Shown here piece after piece: positions 11,584 to 23,200 of a DNA stretch of 64,000 bases (its first letter is position 1; the number at the start of each line of letters is the position of its first letter). The stretch comes from Tethya wilhelma (Eukaryota; Porifera; Demospongiae; Tethyida; Tethyidae), in the NCBI GenBank assembly GCA_964030475.1, contig CAXIPT010000002.1, positions 15,764,162-15,828,161 of the forward strand, in the 5' to 3' direction. Made by a program: the position numbers and the translations under genes. Below the pieces are notes generated by a model that saw nothing but the letters and a program-made list of their open reading frames with translations, made no database searches and was not told where the DNA came from.

Positions 11584-12479
11584 TTTTTTGTACTTGTACA
11601 TTAATGATTCAATTATAAATGTTTATTCACTGATTCAAGGGATATAAGAATCACTAAGCAAGCTGAGGATTTGGAAATGGAGCAGGTGTCAGGGTATGTA
11701 TACCCTGTGTCCATGTAAGTGTTTGGTGGCTGACATGTGTGTTGGGGAAGGATGTTGACAATGCTGAAGTTAGCCTCTCTCTTCTTCATCCACATGGGCC
11801 TAGCCGATCATACACACACATATCCCACAGCACGAGATGCAAGTATTTTAACTCTCGTTGAACCTAGAACTACCACTGGACGTACATACAACATACTCCA
11901 AGAAGATAGCAGAGCTTCTACAGCTAAACTAAAACCATTTCATAATCAAGATTACAGTTATTTTGATCACATTAAAATATTAGAATGTACAACCACATAC
12001 ATAAGACATCATATCTCTTGAACCCATTTTGGTCCCATAACCAAACTTCTGGTGTTTGAAGAGTGATACCATAGCAACATTATATTAAAGTATGAAAAAA
12101 ATTGAAATATCCCGAACTGTTTAAAAAGCGAATCTAATTATGACGATGTTTGACCTTTGACCTACTATCGTCTGGGAAACCTTTCAAGTACATGAAATGA
12201 AAGCTTACTGCATGTGGTACAACATTATCATATTAGTTTTTCATGAAATTGATCTCCTTTCGAGAAAATTTCAGTTAAAGGTAGCAAGGTAGACAAAAAA
12301 TCTCAAAAAAATGGCAACTTTAATTGCGTATATCTCAGAAGCCATACAATATCAACCAAAATTATTCATACTGGATTGATGTCCTAGGACCCTCTACACA
12401 TGTACCAATTATCAAGGAAATCCAAGAGGGTCTGTCATTTTTCATGTTGATCTCACATGGAATGACCCATATATCATTT
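11584..12479. other. No gene recognised
   Basis: AT-rich sequence with only short chance reading frames. I see no splice-bounded exon, RNA gene or terminal repeat. Confidence 0.5.
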
Positions 12480-14800
12480 GTCTGTTGATATTGAAGACAT
12501 TATCATTCCATTAGCCTCGTACCCAGTCTCTCCTCTTTGACCTTACATTAACAGTAAGGAAAGGAAGAGCCTGGGGTCAAACATCACACTCATGACTCTT
12601 CAGGTAGAATGTATGGAATTCCAAAGCGGACAAAATTGTCACGGAAGCCAAAATCAATCGTCAAAAACGTACACGCACAAACATGCACAGAATCATAGGC
12701 AAATCAAGCAAATTCATGGTCAAATCTGACAATTTTATTATGTGATCAATCATCATTTATCACTGAATAGTCAAGGTTATTATTTTAATGGTCAAATTCT
12801 CCATCCAAATTCATAGTGAAAAGCTTGTCCAAATATCATGGTCACTATTACCACTCACTGGTCAAAATTTTCTTGATGGCCACATAATATCTGTGACCAG
12901 AAAGTGCAACCTTTGACCTGACCCCTTGACCACTTGTAGCATTGAATCAGCCAAATCTAGGCTGTCTTTAGATCGACAGTAAGTGGCAACAGGAGCTTAT
13001 GAGCACTGCGAAGCAGCCTAATGAAGCTAGAATAAATATATTATGATTATTGCCACCAGGAGCTTATGAACGCTATGAAGATGATCAGTCGTACATAATG
13101 TCATATGGGCTCTTAATTCTGAAGGGTAGCTGATGAAGCTACATTCTTCATATAGGCAGAATGAATAAATTTGAAAACTCAAGACTGCCACTAGCTAGTG
13201 AGTATAAAGATACTTTCTTGTATTACTGCCAGCGGCTTACTGTGTAAGTATATAGATCAGTCTACCATCTACTTTACAACAATATAATTAGTTCAGTCAG
13301 TAAAATAGCTCAGTCTATATTTAGTCTATTTAGCCTAGCCAATGTATGTCCCAGATAATGATTACTATAACATGTATGTTCAGACTTGACTCTGATTAAT
13401 AGGCCAGATAAATTTTGCTGGCATTTTTTTGGAACAAAATAGGTAGCGGAAAGCAATGAGCATATTTCTGGAAAGATAGGCATAATTTAGCATCTCATAC
13501 AAATAAAAGGCCATTATTCTAGCATCTGTATTGAGTGGCAGTGTGTTTATTTGAGCAATTTGACTATGAGTAGGCTGGAGGGCAAAGTTGAACTGCCTAT
13601 GAATGCTTCAATACACACTATGGTAGCTAGAGCTTCGTAAACCAGGCCTTCCCTGCTATGCTTATTGCTAAGTGGCTATTTGTGTGTCCAAAAAAACTTA
13701 TTTTACTTATGTGAATAGCTTCTTTTCTGTATGGTATGAGATAGGTAGACTAAATGGACACAATACTTGACCATAATTACATACTGGTATATGGCAAATC
13801 CATTCCTGAGTAAAGTAATTATAGTGACCTCTTGTTGTGGTTGCTATGAATATTATTTAGGCATGTCACTACACTGTATGTTGCTGAGTGAAACACCTGA
13901 AGAACATATTATGATCACCTAATTAGCCTCGTACCCAGGCTCCCCTTTGACCTTTCACTCACGGAAAGGTCAAAAGGGAGCCTGGGTACGAGGCTACACC
14001 TAATCACAATGAATGATACCCTCAACCTAGGCTCTCCCCTTTGACTTTTCACTTATGGAAAGGAAGGGGATTGTGTGTGGTCGATTTTCACCCACATTCA
14101 TTTATTTTGGGTTCATGTGCATGATGTGAGATCCCAGGCTCTCTAGCTTCCCATGTGCTGTTTCCCTCGAGTTTATCAGCAAAGAAACTATCTAGTATCA
14201 AAATGTCACTTCATATATAGCTAGTAGAATACCAGTAGTGCACCATCTTGATTGACTAGTCAGACAAAATAATGATTCAGGTTCTTTCTTACTTGAAAAA
14301 GTGTTTTGTTGTTGAGTAGATTTTCTATGGTGACTTTTTTTGTCCTAGGACTTAGCATTTTGCTTCAGTATTGCTAACATTCTGAGGAGAACTGAACTGA
14401 ACAAAACTAGGTGACCTTGGATGTGGGCAGTCTGATTGATGGACTTGCTATGCCCATGCATGCTCAATTATCTGTGTTCTACTAGCATTATTATGGAATT
14501 CCAAAGCAGACAAAATTGTCATGGTTGTAAAAATCAATTGTCAAAAGTACACATCTAACAATATGGTCAAATACTTACAGAATCATGGGCAAAAAGCAAA
14601 TTTATGTCATAGTTGTATAAAATCAATTGTCAAAAGTTCATTTCTAATATTATGGTTAAACAGGTACAAAATCTGGCAAATTCATGGTCAAACCTACCAA
14701 TTTCATCATGTAGTTAAAGTCTCATGCATTGCCACTCCATGGTCAGGAAATAATTATTATTGTCAAACTTCCAGAACATAATATTATGTATGACCTTTGA
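12480..14800. repeat. Long interspersed repeat, copy 1, with LTR-like internal direct repeats
   Basis: The segment reappears in the same orientation at about 29345-31225. Within this copy the words around 12615 (GGAATTCCAAAGCGGACAAA) recur at 14494, each followed by related sequence of about 300 bases rich in ATGGTCAAA, ending in TGACCTTTGACCCT-like words. This is the arrangement of two long terminal repeats around a noncoding interior. There is no protein. A 73-bp MITE (13924-13996) is inserted in this copy only. A non-autonomous LTR element is possible; a nested tandem repeat is the alternative. Confidence 0.6.
13924..13996. mobile_element. 73-bp palindromic MITE with 8-bp target duplication
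   Basis: The arms begin TAGCCTCGTACCCAGGCTCCC and are near-perfect inverted repeats. CACCTAAT flanks both sides (13916-13923 and 13997-14004). The second copy of the surrounding repeat has an uninterrupted CACCTCAT at the matching place near 30620, i.e. an empty site. An 8-bp duplication suggests the hAT superfamily. Confidence 0.85.
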
Positions 14801-15860
14801 CCCTAAATGTATTAATCAGTAGGCCAAACAAATTATGGTATTTTTTCTGCCAATTTTTCTTTTCTCTTGTTCCTGAAAGAACATCTTCCCAAACTCGACC
14901 TATTTTGCTTCAGTTATGCTCTGAATGCAATTTTATGAACGATGAGTTTCTTGATGAAAAGGAAATTGCCCTTGTACTGTATAGTACCAATTAAAGGAAC
15001 TGTGTCACTATATAAGCGGTGTTTTGTTTCAGCAGAAGTGAGTCTCTTTAAGCAGCATGCACTGGCTTGCTGAAGATTGTGCTGCAAGAAGAAAATGAAA
15101 TAGAAAAGAAAAAAAGACTTGACCTACAGTACATGCATAATTATGACATTGTGCAAAATGTAANAATCTCGCCTTTATAATACATCCTTGTTTTTCTCGT
15201 TCTAACTCAGTTGACCAAAACCTAGAAGCAACACAATTGGAACAATAAGGCATGCAGAAACAGTGATCTGATACTTGAGATCATCATAAAAGCTTATAGT
15301 TAAGTGCAGTAAATCAGATTCTAATACTTGTTAAACCTTTTTAGCAGCATTTTCGAGTCCACCTCTCCATAGAGATCATATATAGGGAGTCCACGATGAT
15401 ATCCTGTCCAGAAGAGAGGGTCCAGTCATCTGTGAGTGTGTGTAAATTATTTATGTCAATGGTAAACATGGATCTGGAGTGGTTAGTCCTTGCAGCTGCT
15501 GATAAGAGACCCTACATCAGACAGATATGATAGCCAGTACAGTGACATCATCAAAATTCTTCATGAAATCGAAACGATGAAACTCTTCTCTTGTCTTTAC
15601 TGACAATTTAGTTATATTTATTGACACCTGATATCAATTTGTCTTTAGCTTGCAGTTTGGCCTGGCCGGCCAGGCGCGCGCAATGCGCCCACGATGGGCC
15701 ACGTGCACACATACACACCTGTACATTGTGCGTACATTATACAACACCAATGCACAGTGAATCAGCGACTCAATAGCCTATTAGCTGATTTAGTAGTGAT
15801 GACTGAGTGCTTACTGCTTATTGACTGATCATAAATGATAACTGTAATCTGCTTTAAAGA

Positions 15861-16225
15861 ATGAAGAACACCTCTGTTTTGCTGCTGTGGTTTCTGCTGC
15901 ACTTGACTCTAATAGGTATGTCTTCACTTATAATATTACACCTCAGATGCTATTAACCCACATATATACACTGATTTCTTTTTCTCTAGCCCAAGTATTT
16001 AGTCAGTGTGGGGGGTGCTTTGATGATCATGATGATTTTGGTACTGACGACTTCCCACAAAATGATATTGAGTATCTTGACAATGAGGTGTGTGAGAGGT
16101 TTGGAGTGATCTGTGGAAGAGAAAATGGAACTGCTCTACAGCAAACTAGATGTTGCAGGGAACTTGATGCTGGTACTGGAAGGTTGATAAAGTATGACTG
16201 TTGCAATCCAGAATTAAGTTGGTGA

Positions 16226-16266
<41 letters not shown>

Positions 16267-16551
16267 CTCATTGTTGGAGTTTTGGCTGGAGTTTTCATTA
16301 TCATATTCATTGTATGCACGACAGCATGCTGTGGAGGTTTCTGTTTCAGAAGAAACAATTGCTGCAAGTGCAACTCCAAACGAAGCAGTTCCACCAAAAA
16401 CATTTGTTCACAGAAGACCGAAGTGGTGGAGCTATCATCATGCCACTTTGATGGCATAGAGCATCAAAATGGAAGTGTTCAAGAAAAGTTTACGGAAAGT
16501 CACAAAGTCAAGGAAAGGGATTATAATATGGTAGAGTGTGGTGGAGTATAA
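15861..16551 (+). CDS. Small cysteine-rich single-pass membrane protein, complete copy
   Basis: Exons 15861-15915, 15990-16221 and 16266-16551 join in frame to 190 residues. Exon 1 and the start of exon 2 encode a signal peptide; exon 2 encodes an acidic extracellular domain with CxxC, CC and CC pairs; exon 3 begins with a hydrophobic helix (LIVGVLAGVFIIIFIVC) followed by a CC-rich and basic juxtamembrane segment and a polar tail of about 70 residues. The plan (signal peptide, cysteine cluster, helix, CC-rich tail) recalls Shisa-type adaptors, but I see no decisive motif and leave it unnamed. Intron 2 is almost pure (AC)n right up to the acceptor. It lies just after the join at 15164 and duplicates copy 2. 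Confidence 0.85.
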
Positions 16552-17159
16552 GAGATACAAATCAAAGACTGCTTCCTTTTGTACATTTTGTTGTATTATA
16601 CAACTTTATTATCAATTTTTTTATCAGTAGCTTAAATCTGCTAAATTATCGTGGGTCTCGGCTGTAATAAGAATCATGTAAAACTTTTTGCTCAGAGGCT
16701 GCTATATACATTTATTAGTAGCTTAAATCTACTAAATTTACAAATTATTATGTGCATGTCTCGGCTATAACAAGAATCATGTAAACTTTGCTGTGGTCAG
16801 TGCCATACAGAAGAGTTTATAAATGCATGAGGACCTGTAGCTGTCATGAGCAATGGTCATGTAGACCTACATGGGCAACTCACACCCCCAGTCAGAGGAT
16901 GTCGGTACAGCACTCTAAGAGATCACATCCTATAGATCTTTCATCATTCCATGAAGCCTCATCAGTGAGGATGTGTACTCTATTTCTTAAGAATTATCAG
17001 AATGGACAGCATATAGAAGAAAGCTACTCTTTTGATACTTCAATGGAGTCTTGTGTATTTCTGTAAGTTAGTCGAATAATATTATTAGTAGAGCATGTCA
17101 TGTAGCTTATGGTAGACTCTACTATTCTCCAGCCAAAGTGAAGGGGGCAAAAACTACTT

Positions 17160-17518
17160 TGATGTCAATAGCCATATCAATGATTTTCAAAGGCCTGAAA
17201 AATCCCCTCGAATGATATCAACTTGATCTGTGGAAGAGAAAATAGAACTCTAAACCAGACCAGGTGTTCTAGAAAGTGGAACCAGAAGATTGATAAAATA
17301 TACATGTTGCAATCCAGAGCTGTCAGGGTGAGTGTATCGACACCCACACATACACCCACACCCCCACACCCACACCCACCCACCCACACACCCACACACA
17401 CAGACACAGGCTCATTATTGGCATAGTTTTTGGAGTAGAGCTAATCATTGTGGTTTGCTGCATAGCTTGGATCAGTCCAAAGTTCTGCTTTACAAAAATT
17501 AAACACTGCAAGAAATAG
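17160..17518 (+). pseudogene. Decayed paralogue of the small membrane-protein gene, copy A
   Basis: About 17217-17331 aligns with exon 2 of the intact gene (LICGRENRT ... CCNPELS) but needs a one-base frameshift. It is followed by a CCCACA-rich intron and by exon 3 from 17410 (LIIGIVFGVELIIVVCC, then ISPKFCFTKIKHCKK). Exon 3 ends early at TAG (17516-17518), where the other copy has CAG. No signal-peptide exon is evident. Confidence 0.7.
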
Positions 17519-17897
17519 AGAAATAAGCATAACAACAATGACATTGAAGTGAAGAGCCAACCATTGAAGCTGCCACCATACTACAGCAATGATGCCTCAG
17601 AGGGACAGGAGGGAAGTGGAGGTGGAGTCGAGAGACACAATCAACAGCTTGATTATATGTAGATCTTACACAGATTATGTTCAATAAAAATTATATGGAG
17701 TCTTATGGACTCTTACAAACAGGGGACTAGCTGCTAAGTCAACTGTAGCTATATAATGGATGACCATAAATTTCTAAGTTCTATTGTCTACATACATGCA
17801 AATAATTGTAATGCTATATACAATGTCACAGAACTATAGTAACTGTTATACAATAGCTACAATAGTACTGGGAAAATCTTGATCCAGAATCACATCG

Positions 17898-18109
17898 CTA
17901 GGTCTTGGAGAGAGAGGGAGCACCACAGAAACACTTCTCAGGGTAGTAGGCAGCCATGCACACACCTTCCCAACGATAATTGTTGCTCTTGGCGAAGTTC
18001 ATAGAAGCACGAGTGGTCTTGAGCTTAGCCTTTGCCTGCTGGAGGAGAGCAGGGTTGTCATAGTACTTGTTGAACAGCTTTATGGAGGCTATGGCATCAT
18101 TGGCTGGGT
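17898..18109 (-). CDS. Exonuclease last exon, partial duplicate cut by a join
   Basis: The reverse strand encodes the same C-terminal part as 18565-18794 (PANDAIASIKLFNKYY ... EKCFCGAP), with a small insertion near the end (SLSKT instead of SLKT). It stops at the N at 18110. Sequence from 17410 to 18109 is repeated at 18115-18774, so this is best read as the overlapping end of an unmerged allele rather than a second gene. Confidence 0.75.
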
Positions 18110-18114
18110 NACAG

Positions 18115-18313
18115 GCTCATTATTGGCATAGTTTTTGGAGTAATACTAATCATTATGGTGTGCTGCATAGCTTGGATCAGTCCAAAGTTCTGCTTTACAA
18201 AAATTAAACATTGCAAGAAACAGAGAAATATGCACAACAACAATGAGACTGAAGTGAAGAGCCAACCATTGGAGGGTGAAGGATCAAGTCAAAAGACACA
18301 ACCAACAGCTTGA
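18115..18313 (+). CDS. Paralogue of the small membrane protein, exon 3 only, copy B (open frame)
   Basis: Begins just after the N at 18110. The exon is open for 66 codons: transmembrane helix (LIIGIVFGVILIIMVCC), ISPKFCFTK, then a polar tail ending QKTQPTA and TGA. It carries CAG where copy A has the premature TAG, and lacks a Pro/Ser-rich segment found in copy A. Upstream exons are missing because the contig starts here, so whether a working gene exists cannot be judged. Confidence 0.6.
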
Positions 18314-18564
18314 TTATATGTAGATCTTACACAGATTATGTTCAATAAAAAAATTATATGGAGTCTTATGGACTCTTACAAACAGGGGACTAGTAAAAGG
18401 CTGCTAAGTCAACTGTAGTTATAATGGATGACCATAAATTCTAAAATCTATTGTCTACATACATACGAATAATTGTAATGCTATATACAATGTCACAGAA
18501 TTATAGTAACTGTTATACAATAGCTACAATAGTACTGGGAAAATCTTGATCCAGAATCACATAG

Positions 18565-19411
18565 CTAGGTCTTGAGAGAGGGAGCACCACAGAAACACTT
18601 CTCAGGGTAGTAGGCAGCCATGCACACACCTTCCCAACGATAATTGTTGCTCTTGGCGAAGTTCATAGAAGCACGAGTGGTCTTGAGCTTAGCCTTTGCC
18701 TGCTGGAGGAGAACAGGGTTGTCATAGTACTTGTTGAACAGCTTTATGGAGGCTATGGCATCATTGGCTGGGTCATGTTGATCAGAGATGAATCCTGCAT
18801 ATTCCAACAACAACAGCAAATTAACCACTACAAGTTAAACTGATAATAATGCTTTCCTAGCTGGTTAGAACCATGATTAAATTAGCCTAATGGAGTAAAG
18901 TACCTACTTGGAAATCTAACCACAACAACTTCACCAACACACATGTGAACACCACAGAGTAGATTTCCTTAAATTATGTACCTCTCTGGAGAAGAGTGTT
19001 TGCCTCATGCTGTAAAGAGTAGAAGTGGTAATTCCTGTAGCGCTCATTGTAGGTCTTGAACAACTCAGCCAGATCCACAACATCACCAAAGTCAGTCCCC
19101 TGCACCAGCTGCAGCCACTTGATGTCATTCTTGAGCCCTTGTCCCACGAGGACTACATCACGGCCAAGGAGAGCCTTCACCTCAGCAATCACATCAGAGA
19201 GTCTCTCCCCATGGTCCAAGTCACCAGGCTTCACACCAGTCAGAGGGGTGAGGTAACTCTTAACCGGCTTTTCAGGTTTTACGACTTTTTTGAGGATAAC
19301 TTTTTCATTAACGTCGACCACAGCTACAGAGCACACGTCTCTAGCATCGTGTCGGATGCCAGTGGCTACACACTCCACGTCTATAGCAATGTACCTCTTA
19401 CGAGAAGCCAT
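18565..19411 (-). CDS. DEDD-family 3'-5' exonuclease (REXO4/ISG20-like)
   Basis: Two exons (19411-18982 and 18794-18565) join to 219 residues. The three exonuclease motifs are present: Exo I AIDVEC (Asp and Glu that bind metal), Exo II GQGLKNDIKWL (Asp), and Exo III QHDPANDA (His and Asp, the DEDDh type). This set removes nucleotides from RNA or DNA 3' ends. The spacing and the segment KPEKPVKSYLTPLTGV match the REXO4/ISG20 group, which acts in rRNA processing or on viral RNA. The C-terminus adds about 50 residues with a CFCG motif that I do not recognise. No signal peptide; a nuclear or cytosolic protein is expected. Start chosen at the first ATG (19409-19411). Confidence 0.85.
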
Positions 19412-20246
19412 AATGTTAATGCACTGAGCGTCAGGAGCACAACAATAGCACACACAATGTGTCAACAAAAATGATCAAGTTTGTGGCTTAACCGATCACT
19501 GATTAACACGGTGGATCGAGCTGTATAAATAGCCAGCCTGCATTAGGTGACCCCACGTGGACACCATGTGATAAGAGTTCGACGTAAAATAACATAACAA
19601 TCTGATAAACAAGTTGTTCATAGTAATTCCCCACACCTGACGTAAGAGAGAGAGAGAGGTTCCGGGGACAATACCCAGTATAGAGAGTATTCATTGTTAT
19701 TTAATGTGCATGTTCAGTTATGCTTATCAATTACGCAAAACAGTTATAGATTCCCCAAAAAACACTAACAAAATCATTGCTCTTTCGTGAAACACACAAG
19801 TCAAAATGTGTACAAAACAAGTACATATTCCTGGTGACACCAATGTTTTCTCAAAACTAAACACACTGATTACTCCAAACATCAACCTAATGAAATTCAT
19901 ACAGTTATCATTAGCTCTAACCTAGAAACCACTACCCACTAGGTTAGGTGCAGTCACTAGCTCTAAGTGGATGTCAGACCACAAAACATGCATTGGTGCA
20001 TTCACTCACGCAAGGAACAATATTCAAACATTTTGCATGTTTAGTAAGTAGTACTGTACTGAGAATTTTGTTGTGCAAAACCATTAAGTCTAAACATTAC
20101 ATCACAAAATGCAATGAATATACACAGGTAACCAGGAATTACATGGTAAAGCACATGGCAACATAATACACACAGTGAATAATAGTAAAAAAATAAAATT
20201 CATGATTCATGGAAGGATACACACTGCTATTTAGCTCACTTAGTGA
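19412..20246. other. Intergenic region between exonuclease and GH57-like gene
   Basis: Contains the probable promoter of the exonuclease gene (minus) and, on its right side, the 3' flank of the glycoside hydrolase gene (minus). I see no further gene. Confidence 0.6.
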
Positions 20247-23200
20247 CTAACCAGTACACTTGCTACTACCACTGTCTATGTACACATGGTAGATATCAGT
20301 CTTCTTCTTGTTGCCAAGCTTATCACTAGCAGCAACATAGTAGTCAATGAGGACATTCTTCAAACCAGACACCTGTGCCATTCAAAAGAAACAAGAAACA
20401 ATGGAGTACTATTAGCTATAGTCTATACTACGAACTCTGCCAGTGCTTTGTGTACAAGTTCAGAGTGGATATAATCTCACTTATTTAGTAACTCAAATGA
20501 GCACTAACCTTTATCCAGTACTCATCAGCAATGGCAGTGGGCAAGCAATCATTCCCAGATCCATCACAGGTCAAGTCTATACTCTGGTTGAATACATTAC
20601 CCTACAGGAAGCACAATTGTCACATGTATTATGACTAACGACTTACAATATATATTCAATGTACCCATTATCAGTTAGTATCAGCTAGTGCTAGCATATA
20701 CGTGAAAGTTCATTGGAAAAAATCTCGAGATCTAGCTGGGATTAGAACCTCGGCCTTTCAAATTCTAGTCAATTGCTCTTACAACTAGCAACGAAGCAGA
20801 GAATAGTATAATAAATTATACTACTATTCATAGACACTAATTGATTTCCAAACTACTGTAGATTGGGAAATTTTTGCCGATAATATTTTTTTGCCACCAT
20901 GCACGTGAATGGCGAAAATTAAATGCGTGAAAATTTAAAATGTATGGCAAATCTTTACCGAATTGGTCAAAGTGGCAAAAATTTAACATGTGAAAATTTC
21001 CTGATCTATGGTAGATCTCAAGGCCCACATGTAATGGCATGACCCGCATGATGCGATTACAGTTCTTCCCAACACAACAAAGCGTACCATACCTAAATCC
21101 AACCTGACTTAGTAATTAACTTAGCACTGGACAAGCATTGGAAGTGTATTATAAGTCTACTTGTCTGCCTCCCTTGTAAAATAGGACCACTAACCCACCT
21201 TGGGGAAGACACGGTGATTCATCTTCATTGACTTCCATTCACTGACTTGAGTCAGATCTATACCGGCATAATTATATGTGAGAAATATACCCATGTACAC
21301 CAAGGAGTGCAAAATTATAAATTAACACATGCCTGATTTGTAAATCTCGTTAGAGTAATCATGGACAGGGTTCACCCCATCTTTATCAGTACGATAGTAG
21401 AAAGTCACAGAGTTTACTCCAGAGACATCATAAGCAAATGTCCACACATAGAAATCCCTGAATGAGAAGTAACAGACACAAGTAAAATGATTCACAAAAA
21501 CAGACTGTTATACAGACAGGATAACTATCAACTCCCAACTGTCCCCCCCCATGTCTTACGTTGGCATGGGAGTATACTTGTAGCCCCACAGCTCTCCCAT
21601 GCCACAGGCACCAGGGTTCCATGGCAACCTCTGCAGTGTCCATACAGTGGGCGGAGTTTGATCAACACAGTTGCACCTAGTGGGAAAAAACTTGATACCA
21701 TCACAACATTATTATTTTGAAACAATGGAGAAGATTGACCCCCTACATGTTGATGCCCTTCATTGCAAGTCCTACAGCAATGTTGGCAGCCACAGTCTGT
21801 TTGACTGGCATGTCCTCCACTCCACCATAGTACATGTAGCCAGAGGTCAGACCAGGAAGGAAGAAGTGCCAGGCTAGCTCTGCATACTGTGAAAAGAAAA
21901 AAAAATTGAGCAGAGTGGCTGCATAACTTGCTTGCTACTCTGATCAGTTACAAACTAAAACACTCACTGTAGCATTGGAAGTTGGCTGCTGAACTTGTGT
22001 GATTCTTGCTCCCATCATCTACAGTAACCATGGTGAGTTAGCATGAACATTTGAATCTGATGCCAATAAGAGTTCACCCTTGCTGATACACTACATACAT
22101 GCACTCACTTGTTCAGCAGTTTCCACGGCATTCTCAGCAGCTGTGAGCACAGCCCAGTTCCTCTCATCCAATGACCATCCTTTCTCAATGTCAAACTGAC
22201 CAGCCTTCATCAGTCAGCATGCATTCATAAGGAGAGAAAAGAGGGTTATTACAATGTCATGCTTTCTGCTGCATACTGAAAATATAGCTAAGAGTGCATG
22301 TATACTAGATTGATACAGGCTGACACACACTGACCAACACAAACTAGACATATAGAGAGTTTGGTGGCAACAATGGATACCTGTGCATTGTTTGGTTGTA
22401 GTGGATAGTTCCACTGTAGACTCTGAGGTGACCCAAAGTCCCCATCAGGGTTCACCCATCCACCATCCTCAACATGGACTATGTCCTTTTCATCAACAGG
22501 ATGCTGAGAGAGGTACTGCTGTATAGTGGTAGCCATGTATCCCTGTGGCATGGAGAACAAGAGGGAGGGAGAGAGAGAGGGTCTCTTAGATGGTGAATAG
22601 AGTATAACTAACTCCAAACTGACCAAAGAACATTCTTATTAACAGGATCAGCATATTACCAACAGTCTCTATACATTCCTATTACTTTATATTGCAAAGC
22701 TACGCAATATGCATAAAGAGTTGACTGGTAAGGGATAGGAAGGGGGAAAAGTAACCAAAGGAACAGGGAGAAGAACTGAGCATGCACTTTCTAATGGTGC
22801 TTGATAACTAGATGCTAGATGATACTAGTACCTTTTTGTTGGCTTGTTGGACAAAATCACTGACACACTGAGTGTAGTAGGAGTAGCCTCCACCAAAGGC
22901 ATTGTCTCCATCATGAGCCAGCAGGATGAGCATGGGATGGTCCGACTCACTGGTGGATGCTATCTGATCAATGTCACTAGTGCCATAACACTGGTACCCA
23001 TCCATCCAACTCATGGCCTGCATACACAAGCATACTACATTGAGAGCACATCATGACATTACTGTACATGAGATTGAAAGGAAAGGGTCACCAAATTCAA
23101 AAGCTACAGATATAGATACAGCTAACAACCAACCAGTGACTATAATCAGGCTCTTACCATTGCAGCTGGTACCACAATGATCTTAGTCACATTCCCAGAT

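Noticed and set aside
16788..17066. 92-codon frame downstream of the intact small membrane-protein gene
   Set aside because: Starts at a non-ATG codon and lies in the probable 3' untranslated region; no recognisable protein.
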